From Mariniphaga sp964398855 (GTDB lineage: Bacteria; Bacteroidota; Bacteroidia; Bacteroidales; Prolixibacteraceae), in assembly GCA_964398855.1 (NCBI GenBank), contig CAYNOQ010000012.1:1-43441 (forward strand): a stretch of 43,441 nucleotides of DNA, given 5' to 3'. The notes beneath the pieces are model-generated. The model worked only from the letters and a program-made list of their open reading frames with translations. It made no database searches and was not told where the DNA came from. Positions within the stretch are counted from its first letter, which is position 1; every line of letters begins with the position of its first letter. Position numbers and translations under genes: made by a program. Positions 16,745-25,707 of the stretch are shown in pieces.

Positions 16745-18145
16745 ATGGAACAGAAAACTCTTTTCGATAAAATCTGGGACGCCCATGTGGTAAAACAAGT
16801 TGAAGGCGGACCCAATGTGCTGTATATCGACCAGCACCTGATACATGAAGTAACCAGTCCGGTTGCATTTTTGGGATTGAAAAACCGGGGATTGAAAGTG
16901 TTCAGACCCGATCAGACCACTGCAACACCTGACCACAATGTTCCAACCGAAGATCAGCATCTCTCCATAAAAGATGAATTGTCGCGCCACCAGGTGGAAA
17001 TGTTGAAGAAAAACTGCATAGAGCACGGCATCACCCTGCATGAACTGCAGAGCGAATCGCACGGGATTGTGCATATCATCGGACCTGAATTAGGAATAAC
17101 CCAGCCGGGACTTACCATCGTCTGCGGCGACAGCCACACTTCTACGCACGGTGCTTTTGGCGCCATCGCGTTTGGCATCGGAACCAGCGAAGTGGAAATG
17201 GTTCTGGCAAGCCAGAGCATCATGCAGCCCAAACCGAAAAAAATGCGGATAACCATAAACGGTGAGTTAAAAAAGGGAGTAACTGCAAAAGATATAGCGC
17301 TTTATATTATTTCTCAAATTTCAACCAGCGGCGGCACCGGGCATTTCATTGAATATGCAGGCAGCACCATTACGGGGCTCTCCATGGAAGGGCGGATGAC
17401 GCTCTGCAACCTGAGTATTGAGAGTGGTGCCCGCGGCGGCATGATTGCCCCCGATGAAACCACCATCAATTACGTGAAGGGAAGAAAATTTGCCCCCAAA
17501 GGTGAAGAGTGGGATAAAGCGGTTGCCCGCTGGCGTGAACTCAAAAGCGATGACGGTGCCGTTTTTGACACGGAATACACCTTCAGCGCTGATGATATTG
17601 AGCCGATGATCACCTATGGCACAAATCCGGGAATGGGCGTGGGAATCACAAAAAGTATCCCCACCACCGAAAAGATGAACGGAAGCGACAAAAACACTTT
17701 CCTGAAATCCCTGAAATATATGGGCTATTCCGAAGGCGAACAGATGCTGGGAAAAAAAGTGGATTACGTTTTCATTGGCAGTTGTACCAACGGACGGATT
17801 GAGGACTTCCGCACATTTGCCGGTTTTGTTAAAGGAAAAAAGAAAGCCGACAATATTACGGCATGGCTTGTGCCCGGCTCAAAGCAGGTGGAAAAGCAGA
17901 TTCGCTCGGAAGGATTGGATAAAATTCTTAAAGAAGCCGGATTTGAATTGCGACAGCCTGGCTGTTCCGCTTGTTTAGCAATGAATGAAGACAAAATTCC
18001 CGAAGGAAAATATGCGGTATCCACTTCAAACCGAAACTTTGAAGGGCGCCAGGGACCGGGGGCGCGTACCATGCTTGCCAGCCCGCTGACAGCAGCTGCC
18101 GTTGCAGTTACCGGCGTTATCACCGATCCCAGAAAGATGTTGTAA
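16745..18145 (+). CDS. leuC: 3-isopropylmalate dehydratase large subunit
   Basis: 466 residues, the standard length. With LeuD it isomerises 2-isopropylmalate to 3-isopropylmalate through an aconitase-type [4Fe-4S] cluster. The three cluster cysteines are visible: C347 in FIGSCTNGR, and C407 and C410 in PGCSACLAMN. CGDSHTSTHGAFGA marks the family N-terminal region. It is 46 bases downstream of leuA. LeuCD-type isomerases also act on citramalate in organisms with the pyruvate route to isoleucine, which matters here because a citramalate synthase-like gene is in the same operon. Confidence 0.97.
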   Translation: MEQKTLFDKIWDAHVVKQVEGGPNVLYIDQHLIHEVTSPVAFLGLKNRGLKVFRPDQTTATPDHNVPTEDQHLSIKDELSRHQVEMLKKNCIEHGITLHELQSESHGIVHIIGPELGITQPGLTIVCGDSHTSTHGAFGAIAFGIGTSEVEMVLASQSIMQPKPKKMRITINGELKKGVTAKDIALYIISQISTSGGTGHFIEYAGSTITGLSMEGRMTLCNLSIESGARGGMIAPDETTINYVKGRKFAPKGEEWDKAVARWRELKSDDGAVFDTEYTFSADDIEPMITYGTNPGMGVGITKSIPTTEKMNGSDKNTFLKSLKYMGYSEGEQMLGKKVDYVFIGSCTNGRIEDFRTFAGFVKGKKKADNITAWLVPGSKQVEKQIRSEGLDKILKEAGFELRQPGCSACLAMNEDKIPEGKYAVSTSNRNFEGRQGPGARTMLASPLTAAAVAVTGVITDPRKML

Positions 18146-18193
18146 GTTATAATTACTGTTTAACTCATTTATTGAAAATAAAATACAAAAGAT

Positions 18194-18784
18194 ATGGCAT
18201 ACGATAAATTTTCAGTCATAACTTCACCGGCAGTTCCCCTGCCTGTAGAAAACGTGGACACCGACCAGATAATTCCGGCAAGATTCCTGAAAGCCGTAGA
18301 ACGCAAGGGCTTTGGAGAAAATCTCTTTCGCGACTGGCGCTACAACAGAGATGGCAGTCCAAAACCGGAATTTCAGCTAAATGACCCGAAATATACCGGG
18401 AAAATTTTGGTAGGCGGAAAAAACTTCGGCAGCGGTTCCAGCCGCGAACATGCTGCATGGGCAATTTATGATTACGGATTCCGCGTTGTGGTTTCCAGCT
18501 TTTTTGCCGATATTTTTAAAAATAATTCGCTGAACAACGGATTGCTACCGGTTGTGGTTTCACCTGAGTTTTTACAAAAGATTTTCAGCGCTATCGAAAA
18601 AGATCCGCAGACCGTTTTTGAAACCGATTTGGAAAAGCAGACTTTCACCATTCTGGAGACCGGTGAATCTGCTGAATTTGAAATTAATGCATATAAAAAA
18701 CACTGCCTGCAAAACGGACTGGACGATATTGATTATCTGATAGCCATGAAAGATGAAATTGCTGCTTTTGAAGCAGCCAGATAA
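18194..18784 (+). CDS. leuD: 3-isopropylmalate dehydratase small subunit
   Basis: 196 residues. The swivel domain of the isomerase, with VDTDQIIPARFLK (22-34) and GSGSSREHAAWAI around residues 81-93, the substrate-binding loop of the family. It pairs with LeuC, encoded 48 bases upstream. Only 8 bases separate its stop codon from the next gene, so the two are likely translationally linked. Confidence 0.97.
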   Translation: MAYDKFSVITSPAVPLPVENVDTDQIIPARFLKAVERKGFGENLFRDWRYNRDGSPKPEFQLNDPKYTGKILVGGKNFGSGSSREHAAWAIYDYGFRVVVSSFFADIFKNNSLNNGLLPVVVSPEFLQKIFSAIEKDPQTVFETDLEKQTFTILETGESAEFEINAYKKHCLQNGLDDIDYLIAMKDEIAAFEAAR

Positions 18785-18792
18785 AATAAAAA

Positions 18793-20340
18793 ATGACAAA
18801 ATCAGTTGATGCAGACCTAAATCAGGTCACCATAATGGATACCACCCTGCGCGACGGGGAACAGACTTCGGGAGTATCTTTCAGCGACAGCGAGAAACTA
18901 AGTGTTGCCAAAGTGCTGCTTGATGATTTGCGTGTTGACCGCATCGAAATTGCATCCGCACGGGTATCGGACGGTGAATTTAAAGGGGCACAGCAGGTTT
19001 TGCGCTGGGCTGCCGAAAGAGGATATCTCGACCGGGTGGAGATTCTCGGTTTTGTGGATGACCGGGTTTCACTGCAATGGATTGCCGATGCCGGCGGGAA
19101 AGTGATAAACCTGCTTTGCAAAGGTTCCCTGAAACATGTCAGCAGCCAGCTCCGCAAGACACCGGAGCAGCACCTTGCCGATATAAAAAAGGTAATCGCC
19201 AACGCCGGTGAAATGGGAATCAAGGTGAATGTTTATCTTGAAGACTGGTCAAACGGAATGCGAAATTCCAGAGATTATGTCCATTTTCTGGTAGAAAATC
19301 TGTGCAGGGAAAAAATTGAGCGAATTATGCTCCCCGACACGCTTGGAATTCTCGACCCGGATGAAACCTACGATTTTTGCAGGGAAATGGTAGAGACCTA
19401 CCCGGAAACAACATTTGATTTTCATGCCCACAACGATTACGACCTGGCTGTTGCCAATGTTTTCAATGCCATAAAAGCGGGAGTTCGCTGTGTGCACACA
19501 ACCGTGAACGGACTTGGCGAAAGAGCAGGAAATGCCCCGCTTTCAAGCGTTATAGCCATTGTTCGCGATCATCTGAAAATGGACATCAATGTGAACGAAA
19601 CCCAGCTAAACAAAGTTTCCAGGTTGGTAGAGCTGTTTTCGGGAATACGGATACCTGCCAACAAACCGCTGATTGGTGAATTTGTATTTACGCAGTGCAG
19701 CGGAATTCATGCCGATGGCGACAACAAGGATAATCTTTATTACAATGAGCTGCTCCCCGAGCGTTTTGGGAGAGTGAGGCAATATGCTTTAGGAAAAACT
19801 TCGGGAAAAGCAAATATTCAGAAGAATCTGGAAGAAATCGGAATTGATCTTGACCCGGAATCGCTCAGAAAAGTTACCCAGAGAATTATCGAATTGGGCG
19901 ATAAAAAAGAGACGGTTACTTTAGAAGAGCTGCCCTATATTGTGGCTGATGTGCTGCACAGCGACCGCATTGAGCAAAAAATCAGGGTAGTCAATTTTTC
20001 CGTCAGCCACACCATGGGACTTCGTCCGGTTGCCAATGTCAGCCTGGAGATTGAGAACGTAATTCACGAAGCAATCAGCGATGGAGACGGGCAGTATGAT
20101 GCTTTTATGAAAGCCGTGCAGAAAATCTACAAGCGGCTGAACAAGTCATTCCCAAAACTGATTGACTACGTGGTTACCATTCCGCCAGGCGGCAAAACAG
20201 ATGCGCTTGTTGAAACGGTAATTACCTGGAAAAACAGCCGTGAATTTAAAACGAAAGGGCTTGATCCTGACCAGAATGCAGCAGCCATTAAAGCTACCAT
20301 TCGCATGTTGAACATCATCGAGAACGAGTATAAACAATAA
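18793..20340 (+). CDS. cimA: Citramalate synthase-like enzyme (LeuA/CimA family, Leptospira type)
   Basis: 515 residues. It has the HMGL-like barrel (DTTLRDGEQTSGVSF, 16-30), metal-site HAHND at 211-215, NGLGERAGN at 239-247 and a C-terminal LeuA-type regulatory domain (about 395-515). It would usually be labelled a second 2-isopropylmalate synthase. However, VYLEDWSNG (147-155), IERIMLPDTLG and FTQCSGIHADGD closely resemble the Leptospira interrogans citramalate synthase as I remember it. The pyruvate-pocket residues I recall for that enzyme (R16, D17, L81, L104, Y144, E146, T179) all recur at a constant offset of four: R20, D21, L85, L108, Y148, E150, T183. The likely reaction is pyruvate plus acetyl-CoA to citramalate, feeding LeuCD and LeuB toward 2-ketobutyrate and isoleucine. 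Confidence 0.75.
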   Translation: MTKSVDADLNQVTIMDTTLRDGEQTSGVSFSDSEKLSVAKVLLDDLRVDRIEIASARVSDGEFKGAQQVLRWAAERGYLDRVEILGFVDDRVSLQWIADAGGKVINLLCKGSLKHVSSQLRKTPEQHLADIKKVIANAGEMGIKVNVYLEDWSNGMRNSRDYVHFLVENLCREKIERIMLPDTLGILDPDETYDFCREMVETYPETTFDFHAHNDYDLAVANVFNAIKAGVRCVHTTVNGLGERAGNAPLSSVIAIVRDHLKMDINVNETQLNKVSRLVELFSGIRIPANKPLIGEFVFTQCSGIHADGDNKDNLYYNELLPERFGRVRQYALGKTSGKANIQKNLEEIGIDLDPESLRKVTQRIIELGDKKETVTLEELPYIVADVLHSDRIEQKIRVVNFSVSHTMGLRPVANVSLEIENVIHEAISDGDGQYDAFMKAVQKIYKRLNKSFPKLIDYVVTIPPGGKTDALVETVITWKNSREFKTKGLDPDQNAAAIKATIRMLNIIENEYKQ

Positions 20341-20426
20341 TAACGGGAGTTTTTCCAAAAAATGAGAAACCCGGGATTTACAGCCTTAAAACCGGCTGAT
20401 TCCGGAAATGAAAAATTATACTGAAA

Positions 20427-21491
20427 ATGAAATTGAAAATTGCAATTCTTCCCGGAGACGGAATCGGACCGGAAATTACAGAGCAGGCAATGAAAGCCGT
20501 AAAGGCAATAGCCGCAAAGTTTGAACACGAACTGAAATATGAGTACGGAATAACCGGTGCAACCGCCATCGATCAGGTTGGAGACCCCTATCCCGAAGAA
20601 ACTCATCAACTGTGTATGAATTCAGATGCAGTGCTGTTTGGCGCCATTGGCGATCCACGTTTCGACAACAACCCCAAAGCGCCGGTGCGCCCGGAGCAGG
20701 GACTGCTTGCCATGCGTAAGAAACTGGGATTGTATGCCAATATCCGTCCGATTGAAACTTTTGAATCACTGCTGCACAAATCGCCGCTTCGCCGTGAACT
20801 GGTTGAGGGAGCAGACTTTGTCTGCATCCGTGAACTGACCGGCGGAATTTACTTCGGCGAAAAAGGAAGAAGAGACAACGGAAATACCGCTTTTGATACC
20901 AATATCTATACCCGTGAAGAGGTGGAGCGCATTCTGAAATTGGGTTATGAATTTGCTGCAAAGCGCAACAAGAGACTCACTGTGGTTGACAAGGCAAATG
21001 TGCTGGAAAGCTCGCGCCTGTGGCGGGAAATTGCTCAGGAGATGGCGCCGCAATATCCTGACATTCAAACTGAATACATGTTTGTGGATAATGCTGCTAT
21101 GCAGATTATTCAGTGGCCCAAAAATTTTGATGTGATGGTTACTGAAAATATGTTCGGCGACATCCTGACCGACGAAGCAAGTGTTATCACAGGCTCTCTC
21201 GGATTGCTGCCTTCAGCATCCATCGGACTTCACACTTCGGTTTTTGAACCGGTTCACGGCTCCTATCCGCAGGCTGCCGGAAAAGATATTGCCAATCCGG
21301 TTGCCACCATCCTTTCGGCTGCCATGATGTTTGAGTATGCCTTCAATCTGCCCGAAGAGGGAAAAGTCATACGCAAAGCAGTTGCAGACTCCATGGCAGA
21401 AGGGTTTGTTACAGAAGATATTGCAGAGGGAAAAGCCCGGAAAACTTCGGAAGTTGGCGATTGGATTGCGGAAAGAATTGAAAAAATGTAA
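20427..21491 (+). CDS. leuB: 3-isopropylmalate dehydrogenase
   Basis: 354 residues, typical length. It oxidatively decarboxylates 3-isopropylmalate with NAD+. The N-terminal LPGDGIGPEI and the substrate/metal loop TENMFGDILTDEAS are diagnostic, and VFEPVHGSYPQAAGK carries the NAD-binding region. It is the last gene of the leu operon, 86 bases after the cimA-like gene and followed by an intrinsic terminator. The same enzyme type can oxidise 3-methylmalate in the citramalate route. Confidence 0.96.
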   Translation: MKLKIAILPGDGIGPEITEQAMKAVKAIAAKFEHELKYEYGITGATAIDQVGDPYPEETHQLCMNSDAVLFGAIGDPRFDNNPKAPVRPEQGLLAMRKKLGLYANIRPIETFESLLHKSPLRRELVEGADFVCIRELTGGIYFGEKGRRDNGNTAFDTNIYTREEVERILKLGYEFAAKRNKRLTVVDKANVLESSRLWREIAQEMAPQYPDIQTEYMFVDNAAMQIIQWPKNFDVMVTENMFGDILTDEASVITGSLGLLPSASIGLHTSVFEPVHGSYPQAAGKDIANPVATILSAAMMFEYAFNLPEEGKVIRKAVADSMAEGFVTEDIAEGKARKTSEVGDWIAERIEKM

Positions 21492-21527
21492 AACTTTTTA
21501 AAATATCCCGAACGGGAATTGATTTTT

Positions 21528-21560
21528 AGGAACTGTTCGCTGAGAACGGTTCTTTTTTTT
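21528..21560 (+). terminator. Intrinsic terminator of the leu operon
   Basis: Arms 21528-21538 and 21544-21554 form an 11-bp stem (with G-U pairs) around the loop GCTGA. It runs into eight T (21553-21560). It separates leuB from ilvA. Confidence 0.85.
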
Positions 21561-21581
21561 ATTCAAAATTTGATTTATAAC

Positions 21582-21589
21582 TATCTTTG
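21582..21589 (+). promoter_or_regulatory. Bacteroidota -7 promoter element for ilvA
   Basis: TATCTTTG fits TAnnTTTG and ends 14 bases before the ilvA ATG, so the transcript would have almost no leader. It shows that ilvA is not simply the end of the leu operon. Confidence 0.65.
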
Positions 21590-21603
21590 CTCAAAATTTG
21601 AAA

Positions 21604-22866
21604 ATGAAAGATACAGATTCATATTTTCCCAGGCTGCACGACATCAATCAGGCAAAAATCACCTTGCAAAATATTGCATTGCACACTCCATTACAGCGAA
21701 ACCAGGGGTTGTCCGAAGAGTTCGGCGCCAACATTTTGCTGAAACGGGAAGATTTGCAAGCTGTCCGCTCCTATAAAATCCGTGGCGCATTCAATAAAAT
21801 CTCGCAGTTATCGAAAGAGGAGATGGAAAAGGGAGTGATTTGTGCAAGTGCCGGAAATCATGCGCAGGGTGTCGCTTTCTCATGCCGCCAGCTGAATATT
21901 CATGGCAAAATTTATATGCCTGCCACCACGCCCCGTCAAAAAATCCGGCAGGTGGAACTGTTCGGAAAGGAAAATGTGGAAGTTATTTTAACCGGCGACA
22001 CTTACGATGCTGCCGAAGCTGCCGCACTTGAGGATAGCCGGAGTTCGGGAAAAGTTTTCGTTCACCCTTTTGATGACAAGAAAATCATTGAAGGGCAGGC
22101 AACAATAGGTCTCGAAATTTTGCAGGACGCACAGGCATCAGTCGATTATGTTCTGATACCCGTTGGCGGCGGCGGACTGGCAGCCGGTGTGGGCAGCTAT
22201 TTCAAGCAGGTCAGTCCGCAGACGAAAATCATCGGCATTGAACCTGCCGGTGCAGCTTCAATGAAAAGCTCATTAGATGCCGGCAAAGTAGTTGAATTAG
22301 ACGATATTGATAAATTTGTGGATGGCGCTGCCGTAAAAAAAGTGGGCGAGATCTCTTTTGGAATTTGCCAGAAAGTAATTGATCGCCTGGAAATTATCCC
22401 CGAAGGACGGATTTGTACCAGAATTCTGGAGCTGTACAATCACGATGCAATTGTGATGGAACCGGCAGGTGCGCTTTCCGTTGCAGCATTGGATTCGCTG
22501 AGGGAAGAAATCAGAGGAAAAACCGTGGTTTGCATCATCAGCGGCAGCAACAACGATATTACGCGCATGGAGGAAATTAAGGAGCGTTCTATGCTCTATG
22601 AAGGGCTGAAACACTACTTTATCGTGCGTTTTCCGCAACGCGCCGGCGCATTGCAGATTTTTGTGAATTCGGTGTTAGGTCCCGGCGATGACATCACCCA
22701 TTTTGAATATTCCAAAAAAACAAATCGTGAAAAAGGACCAGCGGTCATCGGTATTGAAATTCAGAAAAAAGAGGACTTCAATCCGTTGATTCAGCGAATG
22801 AAAGAGAACGGATTTGTGTTTGAATATCTAAATGAAAAACCGGACCTGTTTCAGTTTTTGATCTGA
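21604..22866 (+). CDS. ilvA: Threonine ammonia-lyase (biosynthetic type)
   Basis: 420 residues from the ATG at 21604; a TTG two codons upstream is rejected because it crowds the promoter. It makes 2-ketobutyrate from threonine for isoleucine synthesis. The PLP lysine is K58 in VRSYKIRGA, and the glycine loop PVGGGGLAAG binds the cofactor phosphate. The C-terminal about 85 residues, from HYFIVRFPQRAGAL on, form one ACT-like regulatory domain, so isoleucine feedback is expected. A catabolic TdcB would lack this domain. It lies directly after the leu operon but with its own promoter. Confidence 0.93.
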   Translation: MKDTDSYFPRLHDINQAKITLQNIALHTPLQRNQGLSEEFGANILLKREDLQAVRSYKIRGAFNKISQLSKEEMEKGVICASAGNHAQGVAFSCRQLNIHGKIYMPATTPRQKIRQVELFGKENVEVILTGDTYDAAEAAALEDSRSSGKVFVHPFDDKKIIEGQATIGLEILQDAQASVDYVLIPVGGGGLAAGVGSYFKQVSPQTKIIGIEPAGAASMKSSLDAGKVVELDDIDKFVDGAAVKKVGEISFGICQKVIDRLEIIPEGRICTRILELYNHDAIVMEPAGALSVAALDSLREEIRGKTVVCIISGSNNDITRMEEIKERSMLYEGLKHYFIVRFPQRAGALQIFVNSVLGPGDDITHFEYSKKTNREKGPAVIGIEIQKKEDFNPLIQRMKENGFVFEYLNEKPDLFQFLI

Positions 22867-22909
22867 CAATCAGACGAATAATAAAACCGAAACCTGAAAT
22901 TGAAGCAGT

Positions 22910-23461
22910 TCAATATTCAGTTGTGAAATTTTCAGGATACTTTCCTTTAATTCCTTTTTCGCGGTAAAAATCCTTCATCCGTCTGATGTCAGCCTGTGGG
23001 TCATCTGTAAGTTCAAATTTTTCCCAGATGGAAATCACCTTTGTTCCCCAGTCGAAACTGCCAAGATAGACCGGTACATCAGCAAGTTTGGCAATAGTAT
23101 GAAAACCGCCTTTCCAGCGAACAACGTATTTGCGCGTTCCTTCGGGAGTCATCGCTAAGTGCATGTGCTCCATGCTGTTGAAAAGATTTACGGTTTGCCG
23201 GATCACATTTGCCCCTTTTGAGCGGTCAATGGGAATTCCGCCCATTTTGCGCACAAAAAAACCAACCGGCGGAAAAAAGAACTCTTTTTTAATCAAAATA
23301 CGTGCTTTGCCGCCCAATGATGTATAAAAAAGGTAAGAGATTACAAAATCCCATGCGCTGGTGTGGGGCACACCAATAATAATACATTTGGGTTCGGGAA
23401 CCACAAATCCGTTTACTTTCCATCCCAGCAGCCGCAACAAAAAACCACAAAATCTTTTCAT
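22910..23461 (-). CDS. PlsC-like acyltransferase
   Basis: 183 residues, short for the family. It carries the catalytic HTSAWD (33-38, the HX4D box), GGIPIDR (74-80) and TPEGTRK (105-111), the acceptor-binding motif of 1-acylglycerol-3-phosphate-type acyltransferases. No clear transmembrane helix is seen beyond the hydrophobic N-terminus. Proteins of this compact form are common in Bacteroidota. The acceptor could be lysophosphatidic acid or another lipid. Its ATG overlaps the stop codon of the B3/4-domain gene by one base (TGATG on the minus strand), so translation is likely coupled. Confidence 0.85.
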   Translation of the reverse strand: MKRFCGFLLRLLGWKVNGFVVPEPKCIIIGVPHTSAWDFVISYLFYTSLGGKARILIKKEFFFPPVGFFVRKMGGIPIDRSKGANVIRQTVNLFNSMEHMHLAMTPEGTRKYVVRWKGGFHTIAKLADVPVYLGSFDWGTKVISIWEKFELTDDPQADIRRMKDFYREKGIKGKYPENFTTEY

Positions 23462-24123
23462 CAGCTAATCTTTTTAATTTCAATATTTTTTGCAAAAGCA
23501 TATTTTTCTAACAAAGTTACGGCTAAAGCAGTTGCTCCGTCAAGTTCGGATAAATTCCCGAAACCGATGATAATCATCAGAAACCGGACGGTTTCCGATA
23601 TAACGGACGTGCGCACCGAATCGCTGGTTGGCGTGCCAAAAGCTCCTATTTCGTCACGAAAAACCGGAAGCGATGCAATGTTTAAAGCGCCCCGCCCGAT
23701 ACCTTCATAAAGTTCATTTTCTTTTCCAACGCCAAAAACAACATCACCCAAAATCTTGTCTGCATCGTATCCGCCAATGGAAAAACCGGTGGAGATGGAA
23801 ACCAGATTCAGCAAATCCACCACATTGTTAACCCTGTACAATCCCTTGCCACTCACTACCCTTCGTAAAAGCGCTTCGGCAGACAGGCGATAGCGCGCTG
23901 GGTCTTTGCCGCAGGCTCTGTATGCCTTGCGCGAAGCGGAAATTGCAGGCAAAAGGCTAATATCTTCAATCTTTAATCCGGAAGCAATTTCTGATGTTTT
24001 CTGCTCCGTTTCTAACCACAACGCCTCATTGTCTTCACTGACTGAAACATCGCATTCAATGCAAGACAAAGTTAAATCCGGCACCAACACTCTTATTTCC
24101 TCGGATAGTGAAATCAATGTCAT
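23461..24123 (-). CDS. B3/4 domain protein (tRNA-editing-like domain of PheT)
   Basis: 220 residues if started at the Met at 24123. The open frame reaches to 24177, but its extra 18 residues (with CKCRSDYK) look non-coding and the downstream Met precedes a normal hydrophilic start. The sequence matches free-standing B3/B4 domains, the fold that clears mischarged tRNA in the beta subunit of phenylalanyl-tRNA synthetase, with SRKAYRACGKDPARYR and VNNVVDLLNLVSISTGFSIGGYD as landmarks. The substrate of such stand-alone proteins is not settled. Its stop overlaps the acyltransferase start by one base. Confidence 0.8.
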   Translation of the reverse strand: MTLISLSEEIRVLVPDLTLSCIECDVSVSEDNEALWLETEQKTSEIASGLKIEDISLLPAISASRKAYRACGKDPARYRLSAEALLRRVVSGKGLYRVNNVVDLLNLVSISTGFSIGGYDADKILGDVVFGVGKENELYEGIGRGALNIASLPVFRDEIGAFGTPTSDSVRTSVISETVRFLMIIIGFGNLSELDGATALAVTLLEKYAFAKNIEIKKIS

Positions 24124-24240
24124 TTTAAAATCAAATTTGTAATCACTCCTGCACTTACACATTTCCTGTTTTAACACTAAAAGTTTAGTTTCACTTTGTT
24201 TTGGATACGTTCAGTTAGTGTTATTTAAAAGAGCCAGTTT

Positions 24241-24263
24241 TGCAGTTTTATTACAAAACTGCA
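24241..24263. other. 9-bp hairpin downstream of the CE7 esterase gene
   Basis: TGCAGTTTT (24241-24249) and AAAACTGCA (24255-24263) pair perfectly around ATTAC. No T tract follows directly on either strand, so it may be a weak terminator or an RNA stability hairpin. The rest of the 217-base gap 24124-24340 shows nothing I recognise. Confidence 0.4.
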
Positions 24264-24340
24264 CCACTAGTAAAACAGCTTACTGAACAATAAACTCTAC
24301 CTGATTATAGTACTAACTATCTATATACTCACAGTTAAGA

Positions 24341-25621
24341 CTACTTCAATAATTTCTCCAACAACCAACTGTTTTTCAACTCATTCTGCTCCGGGAAAGT
24401 CCAGTGTTCCGTCTCCTGAAAAAGGTGAAGCTCTTTTGGCGCCGTGATAACATTATATGCCGCATACATTGATGTTGGCGGGCACACGTTATCGTTGTAT
24501 CCCCAGCTGTACCAGCCGGGAACTTTGACGAAACGGGCAAAATTCACCACGTCAAAATATTTTGAAGTCTCCACTTTTTCAGGCTTGTTGGTGTAGCCAT
24601 CGCGGAAAAGATGGGGCCATCCGCCTGCCCTCCCGTGCAAATAACCGGGTAAATCGCAAAGCGCAGGGTAAAAACCGGCTAAATAATTGATTCTGCTGTC
24701 CAATCCGGCGGTGATTATCGAAAGCGCCCCACCCTGACTGCCACCTGTAACTGCAATATCTTTCCCGTTAAAATCATCTAAAGATTCAATAAAATCGACT
24801 GCCCGGACACATCCTAAATAAACCCTTTTAAAATAGTAGTGATCCCGATCATCTAACCCAAACCTCCAGTAACTGTTTAAAGCTCCGGCGCTTAAATTAT
24901 TATACACTTCCTGGTCAAGATCTACCGGAATGCCGTGAATACCAATCTGGAAAGTGATAACTCCCCTTTCGGCGCTCCACACATCTCCAAAATAGGGACG
25001 TATGCCGGCGCCCGGAACATGAAGAATTGCCGGATATTTTCCGGCTGCTTTGGGTTTGCATAAAATGCCGTAAATTTTTCCTGAAATATTGTTGATGCTG
25101 ACCTGATAAACATCAACTTTATCTGTGCATCTTTCGGGCATAAGCGTAATTACCGGTTTCATTTCAACTTTTGCCAGCTCAGTTTTGGCATTATCCCAAA
25201 ACTGCTGGAAATCTTCAGGCAGCGTAGTTGTCGGCTGAATTTCTTCCGGTGAAAAGCCGGCAGTTGAAAAGGTTGAATAAGTTTTTCCGTCAACTTTCAC
25301 GGAGGCGTGGCATCTCAGAAATCCGGCATCGGCAAACCGTTTGGCTTTGATAGTTGCTTCCCCGTTTTTCAATGTAACCGTTCCCTCTTCCCAGCTCTCC
25401 ACCATTTCGGGGCCAATGCGGTAGTTCACCTCAATTCCGTCAAGCGGAACACTGTTTTTTAAAACGGATAATTTAAACGCAGCCCGTTCTCCCTTTGTAT
25501 AAGTCCAGTCTGCTTTATCGGGTGTAACAATTACCTGAATCAGCGCTTTGCGCGGCTGTGGGATGGCATGAAAACCAAGTGCAAAAGCTAAAAAGAGTGC
25601 AAGTGTAATTCTTCGAATCAT
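24341..25621 (-). CDS. Secreted acetyl xylan esterase-like protein (CE7/AXE1)
   Basis: 426 residues. The signal peptide is at 1-22. An N-terminal Ig-like beta domain (about 27-125) precedes an alpha/beta hydrolase of the acetyl xylan esterase family with VTGGSQGG (nucleophile S295), GYNDNVCPPTS (D377) and TEHWTFP (H406), which together form the Ser-Asp-His triad. CE7 enzymes deacetylate xylan fragments, acetylated sugars and cephalosporins. A terminator upstream at 25708-25746 separates it from the DUF1080-Gfo/Idh-DUF6807 operon, so it has its own promoter in 25622-25704, where I could not recognise a consensus element. Confidence 0.88.
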   Translation of the reverse strand: MIRRITLALFLAFALGFHAIPQPRKALIQVIVTPDKADWTYTKGERAAFKLSVLKNSVPLDGIEVNYRIGPEMVESWEEGTVTLKNGEATIKAKRFADAGFLRCHASVKVDGKTYSTFSTAGFSPEEIQPTTTLPEDFQQFWDNAKTELAKVEMKPVITLMPERCTDKVDVYQVSINNISGKIYGILCKPKAAGKYPAILHVPGAGIRPYFGDVWSAERGVITFQIGIHGIPVDLDQEVYNNLSAGALNSYWRFGLDDRDHYYFKRVYLGCVRAVDFIESLDDFNGKDIAVTGGSQGGALSIITAGLDSRINYLAGFYPALCDLPGYLHGRAGGWPHLFRDGYTNKPEKVETSKYFDVVNFARFVKVPGWYSWGYNDNVCPPTSMYAAYNVITAPKELHLFQETEHWTFPEQNELKNSWLLEKLLK

Positions 25622-25707
25622 AATTGTCTGTTTATGTACTTTCCGGTAAATGGATCATACTGGTTTTGGGTTTCTAAAATAGCATAAATATTTTTTGAAT
25701 CGGGAAT

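Noticed and set aside
20362..20424. A 20-codon frame (MRNPGFTALKPADSG...) between the cimA-like gene and leuB.
   Set aside because: It ends 2 bases before leuB and could couple translation, but its composition carries no regulatory amino acid run, and no alternative stems with a terminator are nearby.
20427..21491. The leuB product as isocitrate or tartrate dehydrogenase.
   Set aside because: Motifs, length and position in the leu operon all favour 3-isopropylmalate dehydrogenase.
24124..24177. An 18-codon N-terminal extension of the B3/4-domain gene.
   Set aside because: The extension is Cys/Lys-rich, has no resemblance to the family, and a Met directly before the conserved domain is a better start.
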